Shown here one piece after another: positions 51,575 through 63,429 of a stretch of 64,000 bases of DNA. A program made the translations under genes and the position numbers. The notes below the pieces were generated by a model, which had not been told where the DNA came from, did not search any database, and saw only the letters and a list, made by a program, of their open reading frames with translations. Source of the stretch: Pomphorhynchus laevis (lineage: Eukaryota; Acanthocephala; Palaeacanthocephala; Echinorhynchida; Pomphorhynchidae). Numbering within the stretch: the stretch's first letter is position 1; every line of letters begins with the position of its first letter. The stretch spans positions 62,001 through 126,000 of the forward strand of contig WNNJ02002910.1 in NCBI GenBank assembly GCA_012934845.2, in the 5' to 3' direction.

Positions 51575-52985
51575 GCCTTGATAAAGTTTTGGAGGAGTCA
51601 CTATCCCTACATAATTATAGAGCCACTCAATCACCCCAACCAATCCCGCCTTGGTGTGACTTCAGGAGTAGGGACTTGTCTGTTACAGATATCCTTAACT
51701 CCTGGGGGCCACTCCCGGGCACCTCCAGAACCCATGCGCCACTCTCCACTCGTGTTTGTCAGCTTTTGACATACAGTCAGAGAAAGGAGGTCGCCATCAC
51801 AATGCTATTAGCCTTCCCGTCTGACATAGCGGAAATCAACATCAGCCGTCGTGTTTTTATACCAAAAAAAGTCGATTTTATGTCCTAAAGATCGCGACAC
51901 ATTTCGATTCAAAACTCCCTAATCTCCATTTACGATAAAGCGCTTTCGCGTAAAATCCGCGACCATCTAAGTAGGCGAAATTTAACCCCACCAGGTTTTC
52001 ATGGTTACGTGAAAAATCGCTCGGTACAGTCAGCAATAGGCGAAGTTGAGCAGTTTTGTCAGGATAAGAGTCATCAGCTTGAGCTGTCTTTCTAGACTTT
52101 TCTGCTGCATTTCACCGCATTTACAATCCCTTCGTTATCTCCTCTCTCAGGTCCCTCGGGTTGCCTGTGAGAATTGTTAATAGGGTGGAAATATTGTTGT
52201 ATACCATGCGATTCTTTTATGAAGGCGACCCCGATGCACGTCAGTTCTACCACATTAAGGGTGTGCCTCAGGGATCTCTACTTATTTAATCTTGTATCTT
52301 GTTGCCTCCATTATACTCTACAGAAAATTTAAACGCGAACAACATGTTTTGGTATACACTGATGTACCACAGCCTTGTTCTCTGGACGCAGGGGCAAACA
52401 TGTAGTCTCGGAAATCAGCCGTTTCTTTTTAAGATTAAAAGATCAGTTGCCCTCATCCAATCTTATTTTAAACTCCAACAAATCGCAGGTGGTCGTCTTT
52501 CATGGTGACCCTGTCACCAAAAAGAAGGTTAAAATACTAGCAGTCGTTGCACTCTCCTCCATTTTGCAGCCTTAACCACTCCATCTTTACGAGTCGAGTA
52601 AAATATCTGGGGTTCACTGTTACGGTGAATTGGTCGGCGAAAGCTGACCTGGGTAGTCTCAAATGTATACTGAAGAAAGCTAGGTGGACCCTGAAACGGG
52701 CTCAGCATCTGTTATGGAATGAGAAAGCTTAAATGCGCCTCTGGGGTACTTGGGCTATCTCGGAATTAGTCTTATTTTCGGGAAGACGTCCCCAGAGCAA
52801 AGACTAAGGTTTATCAAGCTCTTCATCTCGAGATTACCCAGCATAGCCCGTCTCGACTAGATTATTCGGGAAGGGGAGGGGGAAATCCGGGGTGGTTCAG
52901 TCGGAGAGCAATGTGTTGGATTAGCTGGAGGGCTCAGATCCCGCTGGATCTGAGGCCGTGACACTGTAAAGACTCTACTATCAAC
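51575..52985 (+). mobile_element. Degenerate LINE reverse-transcriptase fragment
   Basis: It begins about 300 bp after the UBR5 stop. Recognisable parts are SRKIRDHLSRRNLTPPGFHG then YVKNRSVQSAI (finger/palm entry), RLKDQLPSSNLILNSNKSQV then VVFHGDP (family LxxNxxKSxxxxF), VKYLGFTVTVNWS (YLGxxxD..LxW) and LRSRWI near the end. This fits jockey/CR1-like LINEs. Frame changes and stops are numerous, and no intact domain remains. Confidence 0.6.
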
Positions 52986-53284
52986 TAGTCTGACTTTCTG
53001 CTCTTTTCTTTGTTTTATTTTTAAAAACGATTTTAGTGGTTATATAGTTATTTAACAAAATCTTTATTATTAATTAAGATTCTGTCGGTTTACGGCATTT
53101 AGTTTAATACTGACTCAATTATGTTTATTTTCTTATGGATAGATAATTCTTCGTTAAAAAAATTAATTGAGATTATGTGATAAGATTCTTTGATTAAGAT
53201 ATGATAATCTTAATCTTAATTAAGATTAAGTTATAAATCCTAATATTAATTAAGATTCTGTGACGAAATAAGTTTATGTGACTT

Positions 53285-55430
53285 AACTTCAGTCGATGTG
53301 ATCAATGCAGCGAGACTCATAACAGGATCCGCGGGATTATCTGGAGTTTATGCAGATGGCTGCAGAAACTTTCTGACCAAGCATGCAGACGCTTCGAACA
53401 AGTTGGCCTCCCAAATCTGTGAGTTTACCATCGAAATATCTACCGAAGAAATTGATCTTGTTAGACATTACGCATATACAACCAGCCGTCTTGTTCCTCT
53501 TGACAAGAAACCGGGAGTTCGGCCGATATGGTATTTGAGATATCTTAAGGAGAATAGTAGGGCGAGTAATACTCAAGCATGTGTCCAAAGACATCACCTC
53601 AGTTTGCCGCAACTTTCAGCTATGTGCGGGTTATTGTTGTGGCACAGAAGTTGCCATTCGTACAATGCGAGAAGCGTTCGAAAATACAGCACACTCTTGT
53701 TTGCTCCTGATTGACGCTAAGAATGCTTTTAAGTGCATCAATATGAAACTTGCGCTCGAAAATATCAAACATATATGCCCATCGTTACGTGTGATTTTAA
53801 TAAACACATACGGTCGAGCATCTGACCTAGTCGTAAATGGGACTACACTACACTCAGCAGAGGTTTCACGCAGGATGATCCCCTTTCGATTGCAGTGCTT
53901 GCCCTCGTATCAATCCCCTTGATAAATAGATTACAAATAGTGGCCCCAGGAGCCAAACACGTTTGGTATGCCGATGACGGAAGATGTGTGGGTACGATTG
54001 CGGAACTTGAGAAAATTTGGATTGAACTCCAAAAATGCGGGCCTTATGAATATTTCGTCATTCCTCGGAATGCACAATACTTACTTGCTTAAATCTTCCT
54101 GAAAAGACTACAGATGTTTTCACGCAAGAATGAGTTCAAATAAAGAGAGATGGTGTTAGATATCTTAGCAGCTACATTGGGAACTCAGAGTTCGTACATG
54201 CCAAATGTTCAGAAGCAGTTAAAAAATGGAAGAATTAGTTGGCGAAACTTCGAGAAGTCAGTCGTCAAGAGGCATTAGCAGGCTATACACTCCTAACAGA
54301 AGCGATTTAACCAAAATTATCTTACACCAAACGAACCTGTGACACGAAAGACGAATGGCTCGATTCCACACACTTAAAACTGTTCAACGATGTATGGCCT
54401 GAGATGCAGGGCTATGTTGTAGGTGACATCGAGTCAGAGAGAATCATTTCCCTTCAAAATCGCTTTGAAGGTTTGGGAATTAGGAACCCATCAAAACAAA
54501 GCTGCATGGAATATCGCAACTCAGTAAGGATTTGTGCACCAGCAATGAATGATGTCACCGGTGACGAATTAGAGAGTCAACAAAAAGACATTTCGAAAAA
54601 GATAAATAATGAAAATAATATAGAAGAACCTAGACGGTAAGAAATCATTATAGAATCATCAACAAGAGACCTCGCTACGATTCTCGAAAATGCAAGCAAA
54701 ACAGGGGCTTTATCATGGCTCAACAATAGTCGTGAGGCAAAAAATTTGTTTCCCAATAGTCAAGAGTTCCACGATGCCCTTGTTACTCGATACGATTGGA
54801 AGACTCTGAATCGAGAAGAGAGGTATGAATGTGGATCAAGTCCTGAAATACCCACATAATGTCTTGTCGAACTGGAGGAATAACTTTTGTACGACATAAT
54901 GCAATTAGAGATGAATTAATGGATCAACTTCAAAAAGTATGTCGCCGAGTAATTTCTGAGTCAACCTTACTGAATGTCCCAGAGACCACACTATTCGAAG
55001 CAACGATGACTACCCGAGATAAGAATGCAAGTAACGGAGCGGTCCATTTTGGCATCTGCGTATTCAACAGCTTTGCTCCATTATATGCTCAACGTCACAT
55101 ACCCATTCACTTACCATGAAGATAGAAAGAGAAGCAAGTAACGAATAAGCACAATAGAAAAATCATACTTTCACCCATTTATCATGTCCATAGTCGGGGG
55201 TCTAGGGAATGTGGCCAAATCTATGCTAAAAAGAATAGCAAGGATATATACTTCCCGAAGCACACACATCTACGCTGAAATCGTCCACTCTCTCAAATGC
55301 CGCTTGTCAAGGATAATGGCACGTCTGGTATCGATATCAATGAAAAACGGGTGGAACCAATACAGAGCGAATAACAAGGAGGAAATAAATTTGCAGGAAT
55401 AACCTCCGAAGGTAAAGTATGTCAAAACTG
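53285..55430 (+). mobile_element. Degenerate reverse-transcriptase element, family 2 (DKKPGVRPI type)
   Basis: This lies between UBR5 and VPS52. The reverse transcriptase begins around 53490 with TSRLVPLDKKPGVRPI. It continues with CLLLIDAKNAFKCINMKLAL (about 53700-53758), the active-site region HVWYADDGRCVGTIAELE (about 53960-54013) and a C-terminal block with MSIVGGLGNVAKSMLKRIA and CRLSRIMARLVSISM. The order DKKPGVRPI, NAFxxMN, YADD, GGxGxEA..LKRLA is recognisable from many aquatic and parasitic invertebrate genomes; the clade is uncertain. Its composition is richer in G+C than the surroundings. The copy has several breaks and is a fossil. Confidence 0.75.
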
Positions 55431-56171
55431 ATTTTATTCGCCACAATTTTTTTGTATAATTAAATAATTAGTTTTGTCAAAAAAAATTATTATTATATAT
55501 TTGATGCATTACGTTATAATAATGTGATTTTGTTCAAACAAGAACAATTTGAAATACTTGAAAAATATTTAAATTATGATCAAATATTTAAAAATATAAT
55601 ATACATTTTTTTATATTTAAGATATATTTTTTTATATTTATATATGTAATATATGCTAATTCAAATATTTATAAGCAACTCGCCATATATAACCTGGTAT
55701 ATATAAACTAAAATACTGAAAACTTATTAATTTATAAGAAAATGTATAACTTTAAAAATTAATATTTTTATAATGTAAACTTATAAGTTTAAACAAAACT
55801 TAATAATTTAAATTTTTAAGCATCAATTTTTTAGCTTAAATTACAAATAAATCGAAATAAGTCAAATAAGTCAAAATATTATTAATTTATGAATTTTCTG
55901 TGACTTTCAGTGCACATCTTACTAGGTATTCAACTAAGATATTGTGATAGTTATTTCCAATAAGCTAAATATTTTAAATTTCGTATTTTAAATCAAATAT
56001 CGGATATAAAGATATAAAAATTCATTATAATGGATTAGTATTTGATAATCTTTGTTATGTAATCCATTTATAAAGATTATGACAATCTATGATAATGGTT
56101 TACAAAGCAAAATTATTGTTAATAAATACTAAACCCATAATCTTCTTCCATTTCAAATATATATTATTACA
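55431..56171. other. Intergenic A+T-rich spacer
   Basis: Between the family 2 element and the fold-back Penelope-like element. No gene, repeat or long frame seen. Confidence 0.5.
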
Positions 56172-57604
56172 GGAACGAAGAAGCAGAAATTATCCTTTAT
56201 TTGATAAAAATTCTATATTTCGATAGCTCCTGCTATCATCATCAGGATTACAAAAAAATGTTTTACAATTTGTTTCCCCCGTGTTTCCAACATTTATAAA
56301 AAATTCAAACATTGAATTTAGTTTTTTCTTTAACATAGTTAAAGAAAAATAAAAAACCGATAAACAAAACAATGGTACACTAAAATTTTACACACATTTT
56401 AAAACAACAAAAAGTAAGAAAATAAAACAGAATCATAAAACAAAATAAAATTAAAATCATAAAATAAGTGACAAAAAAAATACGAATTTAATAATAAAAA
56501 TAATGTAAAAGTAGAGTAATAAATTATAATTTAATCTAAGCCAAAAGGGAATAGCCCAAAGCAGAAAACCACATTTTAGTAAATTATGTGTGAGTAATTA
56601 GTAATTAATTACTAATTACTAATTCATAATTAGTAAATTATGGCTATTAAGAAAGCTAAATTTATATCTATAGCGCAAAAAAAATAAATTTATTGGTCCT
56701 AAAAAAGAAATACATCATATAGGAATACCTTTTGTTAGTAACAAGTGGAATTCAGTATTTTCAAAGTTTATTAATAATAACATAAAAAATAGTTGTATTA
56801 ACAAAGTGCACATTTTTAACAGAAAATTACCTAAACTTCACAACATTTTTAAGCGTAAACCAGATTTAAACAAAGATGCCATTGTTTATAAAATACCTTG
56901 TAAAGATTGTTATCAGGTAAATGTTGGTCAAACGGGTCAAGGTTTGGTTAACCATATTAAACAACATATAATGTACGTAAAGGAACCAATTCTAGTGCTG
57001 TTGCTCAGCATTTTGTGAGTTTGAATCATTTCGTTGATTTTGAAAATGCATCTATTTTATCATTTAAAAGTAACTTGTTATCTCGCATTATACAAGAAAC
57101 GTATGTTATTAAAAAATACCTAATTTAATGCTCAATAATAAATCCGATTACAACCTTAAAATAAATTATAATTAATTATTCTAATATTTCATTATCTTAA
57201 TTTTTAAATTCGTTTGTTTTTACTAATTTTAATATTATTTTGTTTTGATTTAGATTAAATTATAATTTATTACTCTACTTTTACATTTTTATTATTAAAT
57301 TCGTATATTTTTTGTCACTTATGTTATGATTTTAATTTTATTTTGTTTTATGATTGCTTTTTTTCTTTATTTTTGTTGTTTTAAAATGTGTGTAAAATTT
57401 TAGTGTATGATTGTTTTGTTTCTCGGTATTTTCTTTTTCTTTTAAGTAGAAATGAGGGGCACATCAATGATTGTATTTTTTTATAAATGTTGAAAACACG
57501 AGATTTGTGAAATATTTTATTGTAATCCGGATGATGATAGCAGGAGCTATCGAAATATAGAATTTTTATCAAATAAAGGATAATTTCTGATTCTTCGTTC
57601 CTGT
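56172..57604 (+). mobile_element. Fold-back Penelope-like element with inverted terminal repeats of about 350 bp
   Basis: Positions 56172-56545 and 57255-57604 are inverted copies, with outer sequence AGGAACGAAGAA and then TCCTTTATTTGATAAAAATT and CGATAGCTCCTGCTATCATC. Between them the plus strand codes [57 protein letters not shown] and LSRIIQETYVIKKYL, the Penelope-like linker and GIY-YIG endonuclease, including the Glu of the last motif. The reverse transcriptase is missing. It lies about 80 bp before the VPS52 TATA box and is incomplete. Confidence 0.75.
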
Positions 57605-57687
57605 GATAATATATACAAAATTATTGTGTTCTGTATTTTTTATTTATGAACGGTTATTTTGCGATTTAATTAGGATGCGTTTAATCG

Positions 57688-57694
57688 TATAAAA
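57688..57694 (+). promoter_or_regulatory. Candidate TATA box of VPS52
   Basis: TATAAAA lies 45 nt upstream of the proposed VPS52 start codon and about 80 nt after the end of a fold-back Penelope-like element. The spacing would leave a very short 5' UTR. The assignment depends on exon 1 being correct. Confidence 0.4.
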
Positions 57695-57738
57695 ACAACT
57701 CATTCAATTTAAACATTATCTGACATTTAAGATTATTT

Positions 57739-57765
57739 ATGTGGGAAAACTCTTCAGAAGTTACT
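57739..57765 (+). CDS. VPS52: VPS52 exon 1 (tentative, 9 codons)
   Basis: ATG at 57739 opens MWENSSEVT and runs into a consensus GTAAGT donor in phase 0. The next exon at 60255 enters in phase 0, so the chain reads on without a break into EETDNLCLEANELLEHL. A TATA-like box sits just upstream. No other upstream ATG with a donor in the right phase was found near exon 2. The peptide is too short to prove by homology, because VPS52 N-termini vary. The 2.5-kb intron that follows is filled with PLE-A, a retroelement end and a LINE end. Confidence 0.5.
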
Positions 57766-58009
57766 GTAAGTGATTTTGTTATAACCAAAAATTAATAATG
57801 TTTTACGTTTACTATGAAAACTACGTATCAGCGTCCAAATTTGCATTAGCGTGGCTTACTTCAAAGCCAATTTAAAAAATCATTATTTTAATCATTATTT
57901 ATTCTAATCTTTTAAATTTCATTTTTTTATTTTTACTTGATTTAAAATATTAAAAATCTTAGAACAATTATTAATTTTATTATTTAATTATTACATTTTG
58001 ATTATTATT

Positions 58010-58720
58010 ATGTTTTGTTTATTTTATAATTATATTAAATACGTAGACTCAGTTAGCTGACAGAAATAAAAATGATACATCGAAACAAATTAATACAACA
58101 TTTAAACGTTGGGAAAATAATTTCTTATGCGTAAATAATCTGGCCAATAAAAAACCGCTGCTATAAAATTTATCAAAAAATGTTTAGCTTACATTTTTGA
58201 AGAATTGCAACCATATGTAATGATATTGGCTTTCTTCAAAATCATTTAAATAATTTAATAGATACATATTTTAAACTAGGTTACTATAAAAATAAGATCA
58301 AGCAGAAAATAGTAAAATATATAAATCAACACAATAATATAAAGAATAAATTTAAAATCAATAGCGGGAAATTTTTATGGATGGATAATAAATAATATAC
58401 TTTGTATTTGAATAAGATACTAGATAGTTTTATTAGAGGAAATACATCATTAGCATGTATTTGGCCCCGCTGCTATGTTGGGTAGCAGCGGGGCCAAATA
58501 CAACGTCTGATACGACGTCTGTTATTTATTAGTCAATTCATAAAAATGACGTTTATTTTAAATTTCATTTTTTTATTTTAACTAAAATATTAAAAATCTA
58601 AAAACAATTATTAATTTTATTATTTAATTATTAAATTTTGATTTAGCATTATTATGTTTTGTTTATTTTATAATTATATTAAATACGTAGACTCAGTTAG
58701 CTGATTGATAAGTATTAAAC
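58010..58720 (+). mobile_element. PLE-A fragment in VPS52 intron 1
   Basis: The end TACGTAGACTCAGTTAGCTGA occurs at 58030-58060 and again at 58684-58705. Between them is the coding end ([20 protein letters not shown], about 58240-58300) and a perfect hairpin around GCAGCGGGGCCAAATAC (58460-58502). It is broken. Confidence 0.65.
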
Positions 58721-58789
58721 CATTACAACTAACAGAATGATCTGTATCCTAAATTATCACATGATGAGCCAGTATGTTTAAAATTTATT

Positions 58790-59540
58790 ACAGCGTCCAA
58801 AGGTCCATCATAATGGCTTACAGCAACTCCATCTTTTCGGGGCGAACAACATCTATCTTGTCAACAATTCATCGATGCCCTAACTGGAAGGTATGGATGG
58901 CAGCCAATTAATACAAGCACACATTGCAGCTGCGGGATCATTCTAACAACATTTCATACTATATCGTGCCAAATCGATGGAATCCAAACTCTTCGACACA
59001 ACATTTTACGAGATCAAGTAACACGCTAACTAAAGAGATTATGTAATCTTGTTACAACATAACTCATCTTACAATCAGTATTTGACGTACTCATATTTGA
59101 AAACAAACCTAACACTCGAGATAATTGTGGATGTTTAGATATTTCATGTAACGCCTGTGGAGATACATTGGAACGGTTCTTCATGGTAATACAATCTTCA
59201 ATTCCCTTGCTCTGTCCTACCAACCAGACCGTTGTTCAAATGGCCATAAATACAATGAACAACGGAATAGAGGGGCATTTGCTGAGAGAATACATAAAAT
59301 TGAACAAGGATCGTGCTATTCATTATCATTTTCCGCACTAGACGATATTGGCCCCATCACTAACAAAATTCTTAAAGAAATCGCTAGCAAGCGGGGGAGG
59401 AAAGAAACACGTGAATATTGAGACGATTTTTGAAATCAGAAAAATCTCATTTAACCTTGCGAAATGTAGTTCTTTGGCAATACGGAGAGAGCTGCTAAGG
59501 TCATCAACATTAGCCCAACATATAAAAATAATTATTTTAA
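58790..59540 (+). mobile_element. Family 2 reverse-transcriptase element, 3' part
   Basis: The reading LSCQQFIDALTGRYGWQPIN, then STHCSCGI and GIQTLRHNILRDQ, matches the family 2 segment with a DALxxRYGW box and HALSC..G..xxRHNxIRD. The end reads ITNKILKEIASKRG and RKISFNLAKCSSLAIR, like the C-terminal KRLA...RLRFALLRS..xIRG of the family. It lies in the first intron of VPS52, is 5'-truncated and broken. Confidence 0.6.
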
Positions 59541-59544
59541 CGTG

Positions 59545-59740
59545 GCAAATGCGTGCCGGCGCACGCTTACATGACCACAACAAAACAATACGGTAAATCA
59601 GGTGTCGAGAAGGTGTGAACGGAGGAGGTGTTTGAATGTGATAAAGGAAGGAGCGCGGTGGACGTCGAGAGGGAGTTGATTCCAGGCGACTGAGGCGGCG
59701 ACGAGGAAGGATCGGAGACCGTAGTAGTAACTAGTAAAAA
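59545..59740 (-). mobile_element. 5'-truncated LINE 3' end
   Basis: This shares its sequence from GTGGCAAATGCGTGC through the GAGAAGG..GGAG..GGTGTTTGAATGTG segment with 63437-63620. On the minus strand it gives the end of a LINE protein (NQLPLDVRRA type, like WNxLPxxVR). It is cut off after about 190 bp, as expected for incomplete target-primed reverse transcription. Confidence 0.6.
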
Positions 59741-60254
59741 TTCTAAAAATATTATAAAAATTATATAACTAGTAAAAATATAGTAAAAATTAACTTATAT
59801 ATTATAACTTAAGTTATAAGTTATAATATAACAGAGTTATAGTTATATAGTTATTATAGTTATATTTATATAGTTATTATAATATAACCTAAGTTATATT
59901 ATAATATAACTTATATATAATAATTAAGAGCACTAAATTGACAATATTCAATAAGTTATTTTAAATATCATCAATAATTTATTAATAGTTGTTAACAAAA
60001 TCCTTATTATTATTTATTAACTTTTTAATTTGTGCTCAACAAACGACAATTCCATGTGGCCATTATTTTTGCTCCTATTAAGACATGGTGGTCTTAAAAT
60101 ATCATCAATAATTTATTATATTAAAATACGTTTATCATTGTGTTTGTCTTAAATGTAATCATTGAAAAATGCTCATCAATACGACAAAATATATCCTATT
60201 ACGTGCTACTTAATCTTTAAAAAGTGGCTCCTTAAATTACGATTTCGATTTTAG
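59741..60254. other. End of VPS52 intron 1
   Basis: TA-rich low-complexity repeats (AACTTATATATTATAACTTA type, 59790-59930), then unremarkable intron up to the acceptor GATTTCGATTTTAG at 60241-60254. Confidence 0.5.
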
Positions 60255-61782
60255 GAAGAGACTGATAATCTCTGCCTTGAAGCCAATGAATTACTTGAAC
60301 ACCTAAATGTTAAGCTTACAACCTCAGCACCATACGATAATGGAAAGAATGAATCCGATTCAAGTGATGAAAGTGACGACATACCCATTGATGGTGAAGT
60401 ACTTATACCTGACGAGCTGGATCATATGCTCGAAGCTAAACTCAAGAACGCATCTACATACATGGCCGATCAAAAGACAAAAATTGTAAGATCTTGTATG
60501 TCGCGAATATCTCAAATCGCCAATCTTATTGAAGCTTCAGAACGGAGTATACAAAGTTTAGAACTAATCGAAAATCAATTTCAAACAAATCAACGCAAGT
60601 TAGAAGCATTTACATCCGAGTTATTTGATTTACAAAGCCAGACGGACAATTTTCAATATCAACTGCAAAACAATCAAATATTAGTCAAGGCGATTGTTGA
60701 AACTGTTAACGAATTGTCGATAAGTGAGATAATGGTTGATACTCTAATCGGAGGACAGAAAAGGCCAATTGATATTGAATACATTGAGCAAGTTCACGAA
60801 TTAATGTTTCAAAGATCTAGAATTTTGTCGTCCGAAGATCTTAAATCATCTGATGTGGTCTTTCAAAAAACAGAGAAGGTACTTGATGTAATCGCAAATC
60901 AGGTTTTTACTGATATAAAACACTTTATTTCTACAAAGATTGCGGAACTACGTCGTCCAATGTGTTCAGTTGAGTTAATACATAATGAACTTTTACAGGT
61001 CAAATACCTTTTTGACTGTATTGCTAAAGATAGGCCGGAATCGGCAGAATTGTTAATTAAAGATTACTTAGATACTAGTGGGAAAACATCTTACACTTAC
61101 TGTTGCATGTTGTATTCAAAGTTAATGAAATACAAGCAACAAGAACGTCATCCTCCACTTTCATTGAACACACCAGCTGAAAGCCAAAAAACAAAACTGT
61201 CCTTATTTTGCATGGCTGATAGAGATAAAATACTTAATGCAAAATATACAGATCATATTTTAATGTTGAATAATGAAACCAATTCATCTGTCAAATACCC
61301 TTTTGAGATTGTATTTCGCAGTGTTCAGATCCCTTTGTTGGATGTATGTTGCCGAGAATATATGTTTATTCAAGACATGTTCGCATGTGACAAATCTGCT
61401 TTTCATATTATGTTTGATCGCAGCTTTAGCTATTGCTACGAGCAAACAAAGATATGGGCGGGCACTAGCTATGATCTAATCGGTCAAATTTTATGTATAC
61501 ATTTCATTTTTAAACTAGAAGTGATTGCTCATAGCCGAGAGGTGCCTGTTGTTCAACGATTTCATCAATCATTACGCCAGATATTTGAAGAAAGAGCATT
61601 GCACGTGTTCGACAAACATTGTGAACAACTATGTCGAAGCGAATTCAATTCTGTCGACGTTGTTCAAATATCACGACAATACAGTGAACTAATTGCAGCA
61701 GTTGCGTTGTTAGATGAACGCTTAAGTGTAAGTGAACAAATTAAACGGATCACTGTTGCTTGCTCTTATACATTAAATGAAG
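60255..61782 (+). CDS. VPS52: VPS52, GARP/EARP tethering complex subunit, large exon (C-terminal exons not seen)
   Basis: VPS52 (Vps52/Sac2 family) is the coiled-coil subunit of the GARP and EARP complexes, which tether endosome-derived vesicles at the trans-Golgi network and recycling endosomes. The exon opens after TTTTAG at 60253-60254 and encodes 509 codons. The first 60 or so residues are acidic and low in similarity. Then a long heptad-rich stretch (about 60423-60720) matches the human N-terminal coiled coil. Strong matches are KYPFEIVFRSVQIPLLD and CCREYMFIQDMF (human RYPFEALFRSQHYALLD and SCREYLFICEFF), LCIHFIFKLEVIAHSREVP (LCIHIVLRFRNIAAKRDVP) and SRQYSELIAAVALLDERL (TRRYAEFSSALVSINQTI). 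It ends at GTAAAT in phase 1. About 180 C-terminal residues of the family are not found before the right edge. The methionine at 60426 is internal. Confidence 0.92.
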
Positions 61783-61964
61783 GTAAATGATAGTATACAT
61801 AACCTTACTATTTAAAAAATATCTAATATTATAATATATAAATAAATAAGTGATGATATTATAATGTAATAAGAAATATAATATTATAATGATATTATAA
61901 TGTAAAAATAAATATAATATTATAATGATATTATAATATTATAATATTATATTTATTATAGTGG

Positions 61965-62085
61965 TCTTTTAAAATTGCATTCGGAGAGAATGTAATCATT
62001 AGTTGGCTTTTTCTCCGAGAAAAATAATAATATTTTTCTTGTATTTCTCGGAGTAAGAGCCAACTAATGATTATATTAGTGATAA
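61965..62085. repeat. Small fold-back repeat, second copy at about 31830
   Basis: AATGTAATCATTAGTTGGCT and its mirror AGCCAACTAATGATTAT frame a loop with TCTCCGAGAAAAATAATAAT. The left half (AAAATTGCxTTxGGAGAGAA) recurs at 31834-31890 in the UBR5 intron between exons 28 and 29, so this is a dispersed miniature element. Confidence 0.65.
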
Positions 62086-62638
62086 TATTTATTATAATAT
62101 TTATAATATATAAATATTATATAATATTTCAATAAAAAAATTGTAAGTACAATAATATTATATAAGTACAATATATTAATAACTTTTTTTAAATAATAAT
62201 TTATTATTGAAATATTATTACAAGTCATGGATACCCGCAAATGGGTCCAATATTATTGAATATTGAATCAAAGAAATTTCTGATGTTATTGTATAATTTC
62301 TATTCCACGTGATGTCAATGAGTTGACATTGTGTGGAATACACGATGATTCGACATCCTTGCACCATGAAATGAGCGAGAAGCGAGCCTGGCCAAATGAA
62401 CACATACAAGCGAACGTAATTTAGTCAACACATCTTGAACGTCTTTTAGCTGCTTTGAGTGTCGATATCCTTTTTAACAGCTGTGTGGGTTCCTTTCCCG
62501 CACCACCCAAATAGGAGAAGACTAAAGGAATAAATGAGGCTCGTTCAATCATAGAGACTCGTTCAAGGTATTTCGTTTAATAATAACAAAAATAACAAAA
62601 ATAATTACAAAAAATTTGAGATTGTTGTCTTAGTTTTA

Positions 62639-62899
62639 TTGTCAACTGACAAAAAGACAAGTTTTCACCAGACAAGTTCGTCTGACACCAGACGAGTTCA
62701 CCAGACAAGTTCGTCTGAATTTGACTCAGTTCATAGTTTGATGCTATTTTATATTTGTTGGATGCATGCAGTATGGATGGACATAATTCTTCGCAAAGCT
62801 TGTACGTGCATGGTCTGTCATGACAAGGAATTTTGCATTAGCAGAAACGATCGCGGTAACCGTTATTGGACATTTGGAAAATATAAAGTCGATTTGTGA
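62639..62899 (+). other. 86-codon frame after VPS52, possibly a transposon zinc-finger remnant
   Basis: The C-terminal part, CMVCHDKEFCISRNDRGNRY then WTFGKYKVDL, faintly resembles a FLYWCH finger (GNxxYWxCxxYK), as found in MULE transposons. The start has a local duplication (CACCAGACAAGTTCGTCTGA twice, 62668-62710). It does not match the missing VPS52 C-terminus. Confidence 0.2.
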
Positions 62900-63179
62900 C
62901 CTTGCTAGTTCGCAAAAGCTAGTTCCTGATTAACATTTAATAATTTAGGATGCCATCCATCTAAGTACCTTCTCAGAAATTTGCGTCAATAATTTTAATT
63001 CGATCGAGTGAGTAAGATCATCATCCCTCCTCAGTAAGACACGTAAAACAGGACTTACAAACTTGATAAATCAAATCAGATAATTATAAATAATTATAAA
63101 TAATAAATAATTATATAAGATTTTATACGACATTTGATTAGATTAAATTTTATTTACTATTTTATTATCAAGTTTTATT

Positions 63180-63380
63180 TTAAATAGTTGATCCATTATT
63201 GATAAATAATTATTAGAGCTGGATCAAAAAAGAGAGGAAATAATTTTTGATATTTCGCTAACTTCAATTAGCATCTTCAGAAAAAATAAAAAAAAAATTT
63301 CTGAAGATGCTTAAAGAAGCTAGCGAAATATCAAAAATAATTTCCTCTCTTATTTGATCCAGCTCTAATTATTTACCAAG
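63180..63380. repeat. Fold-back of the GCGAAATATCA group
   Basis: Arms 63205-63290 and 63297-63375 mirror each other: GAGCTGGATCAAAAAAGAG outside, TTCGCTAACTTC.ATTAGCATC and CTGAAGATGC inside. The same sequence class occurs at 26955, 43365 and 49440. Confidence 0.8.
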
Positions 63381-63429
63381 TTTTATATTGAAAAATAATA
63401 ATGTCGTATCCATAAAAAATAGATTTATT

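Noticed and set aside
60426-61790. Complete 454-residue single-exon gene
   Set aside because: The frame is open upstream to the acceptor at 60254 and ends at a splice donor. It is one exon of VPS52, not a whole gene.
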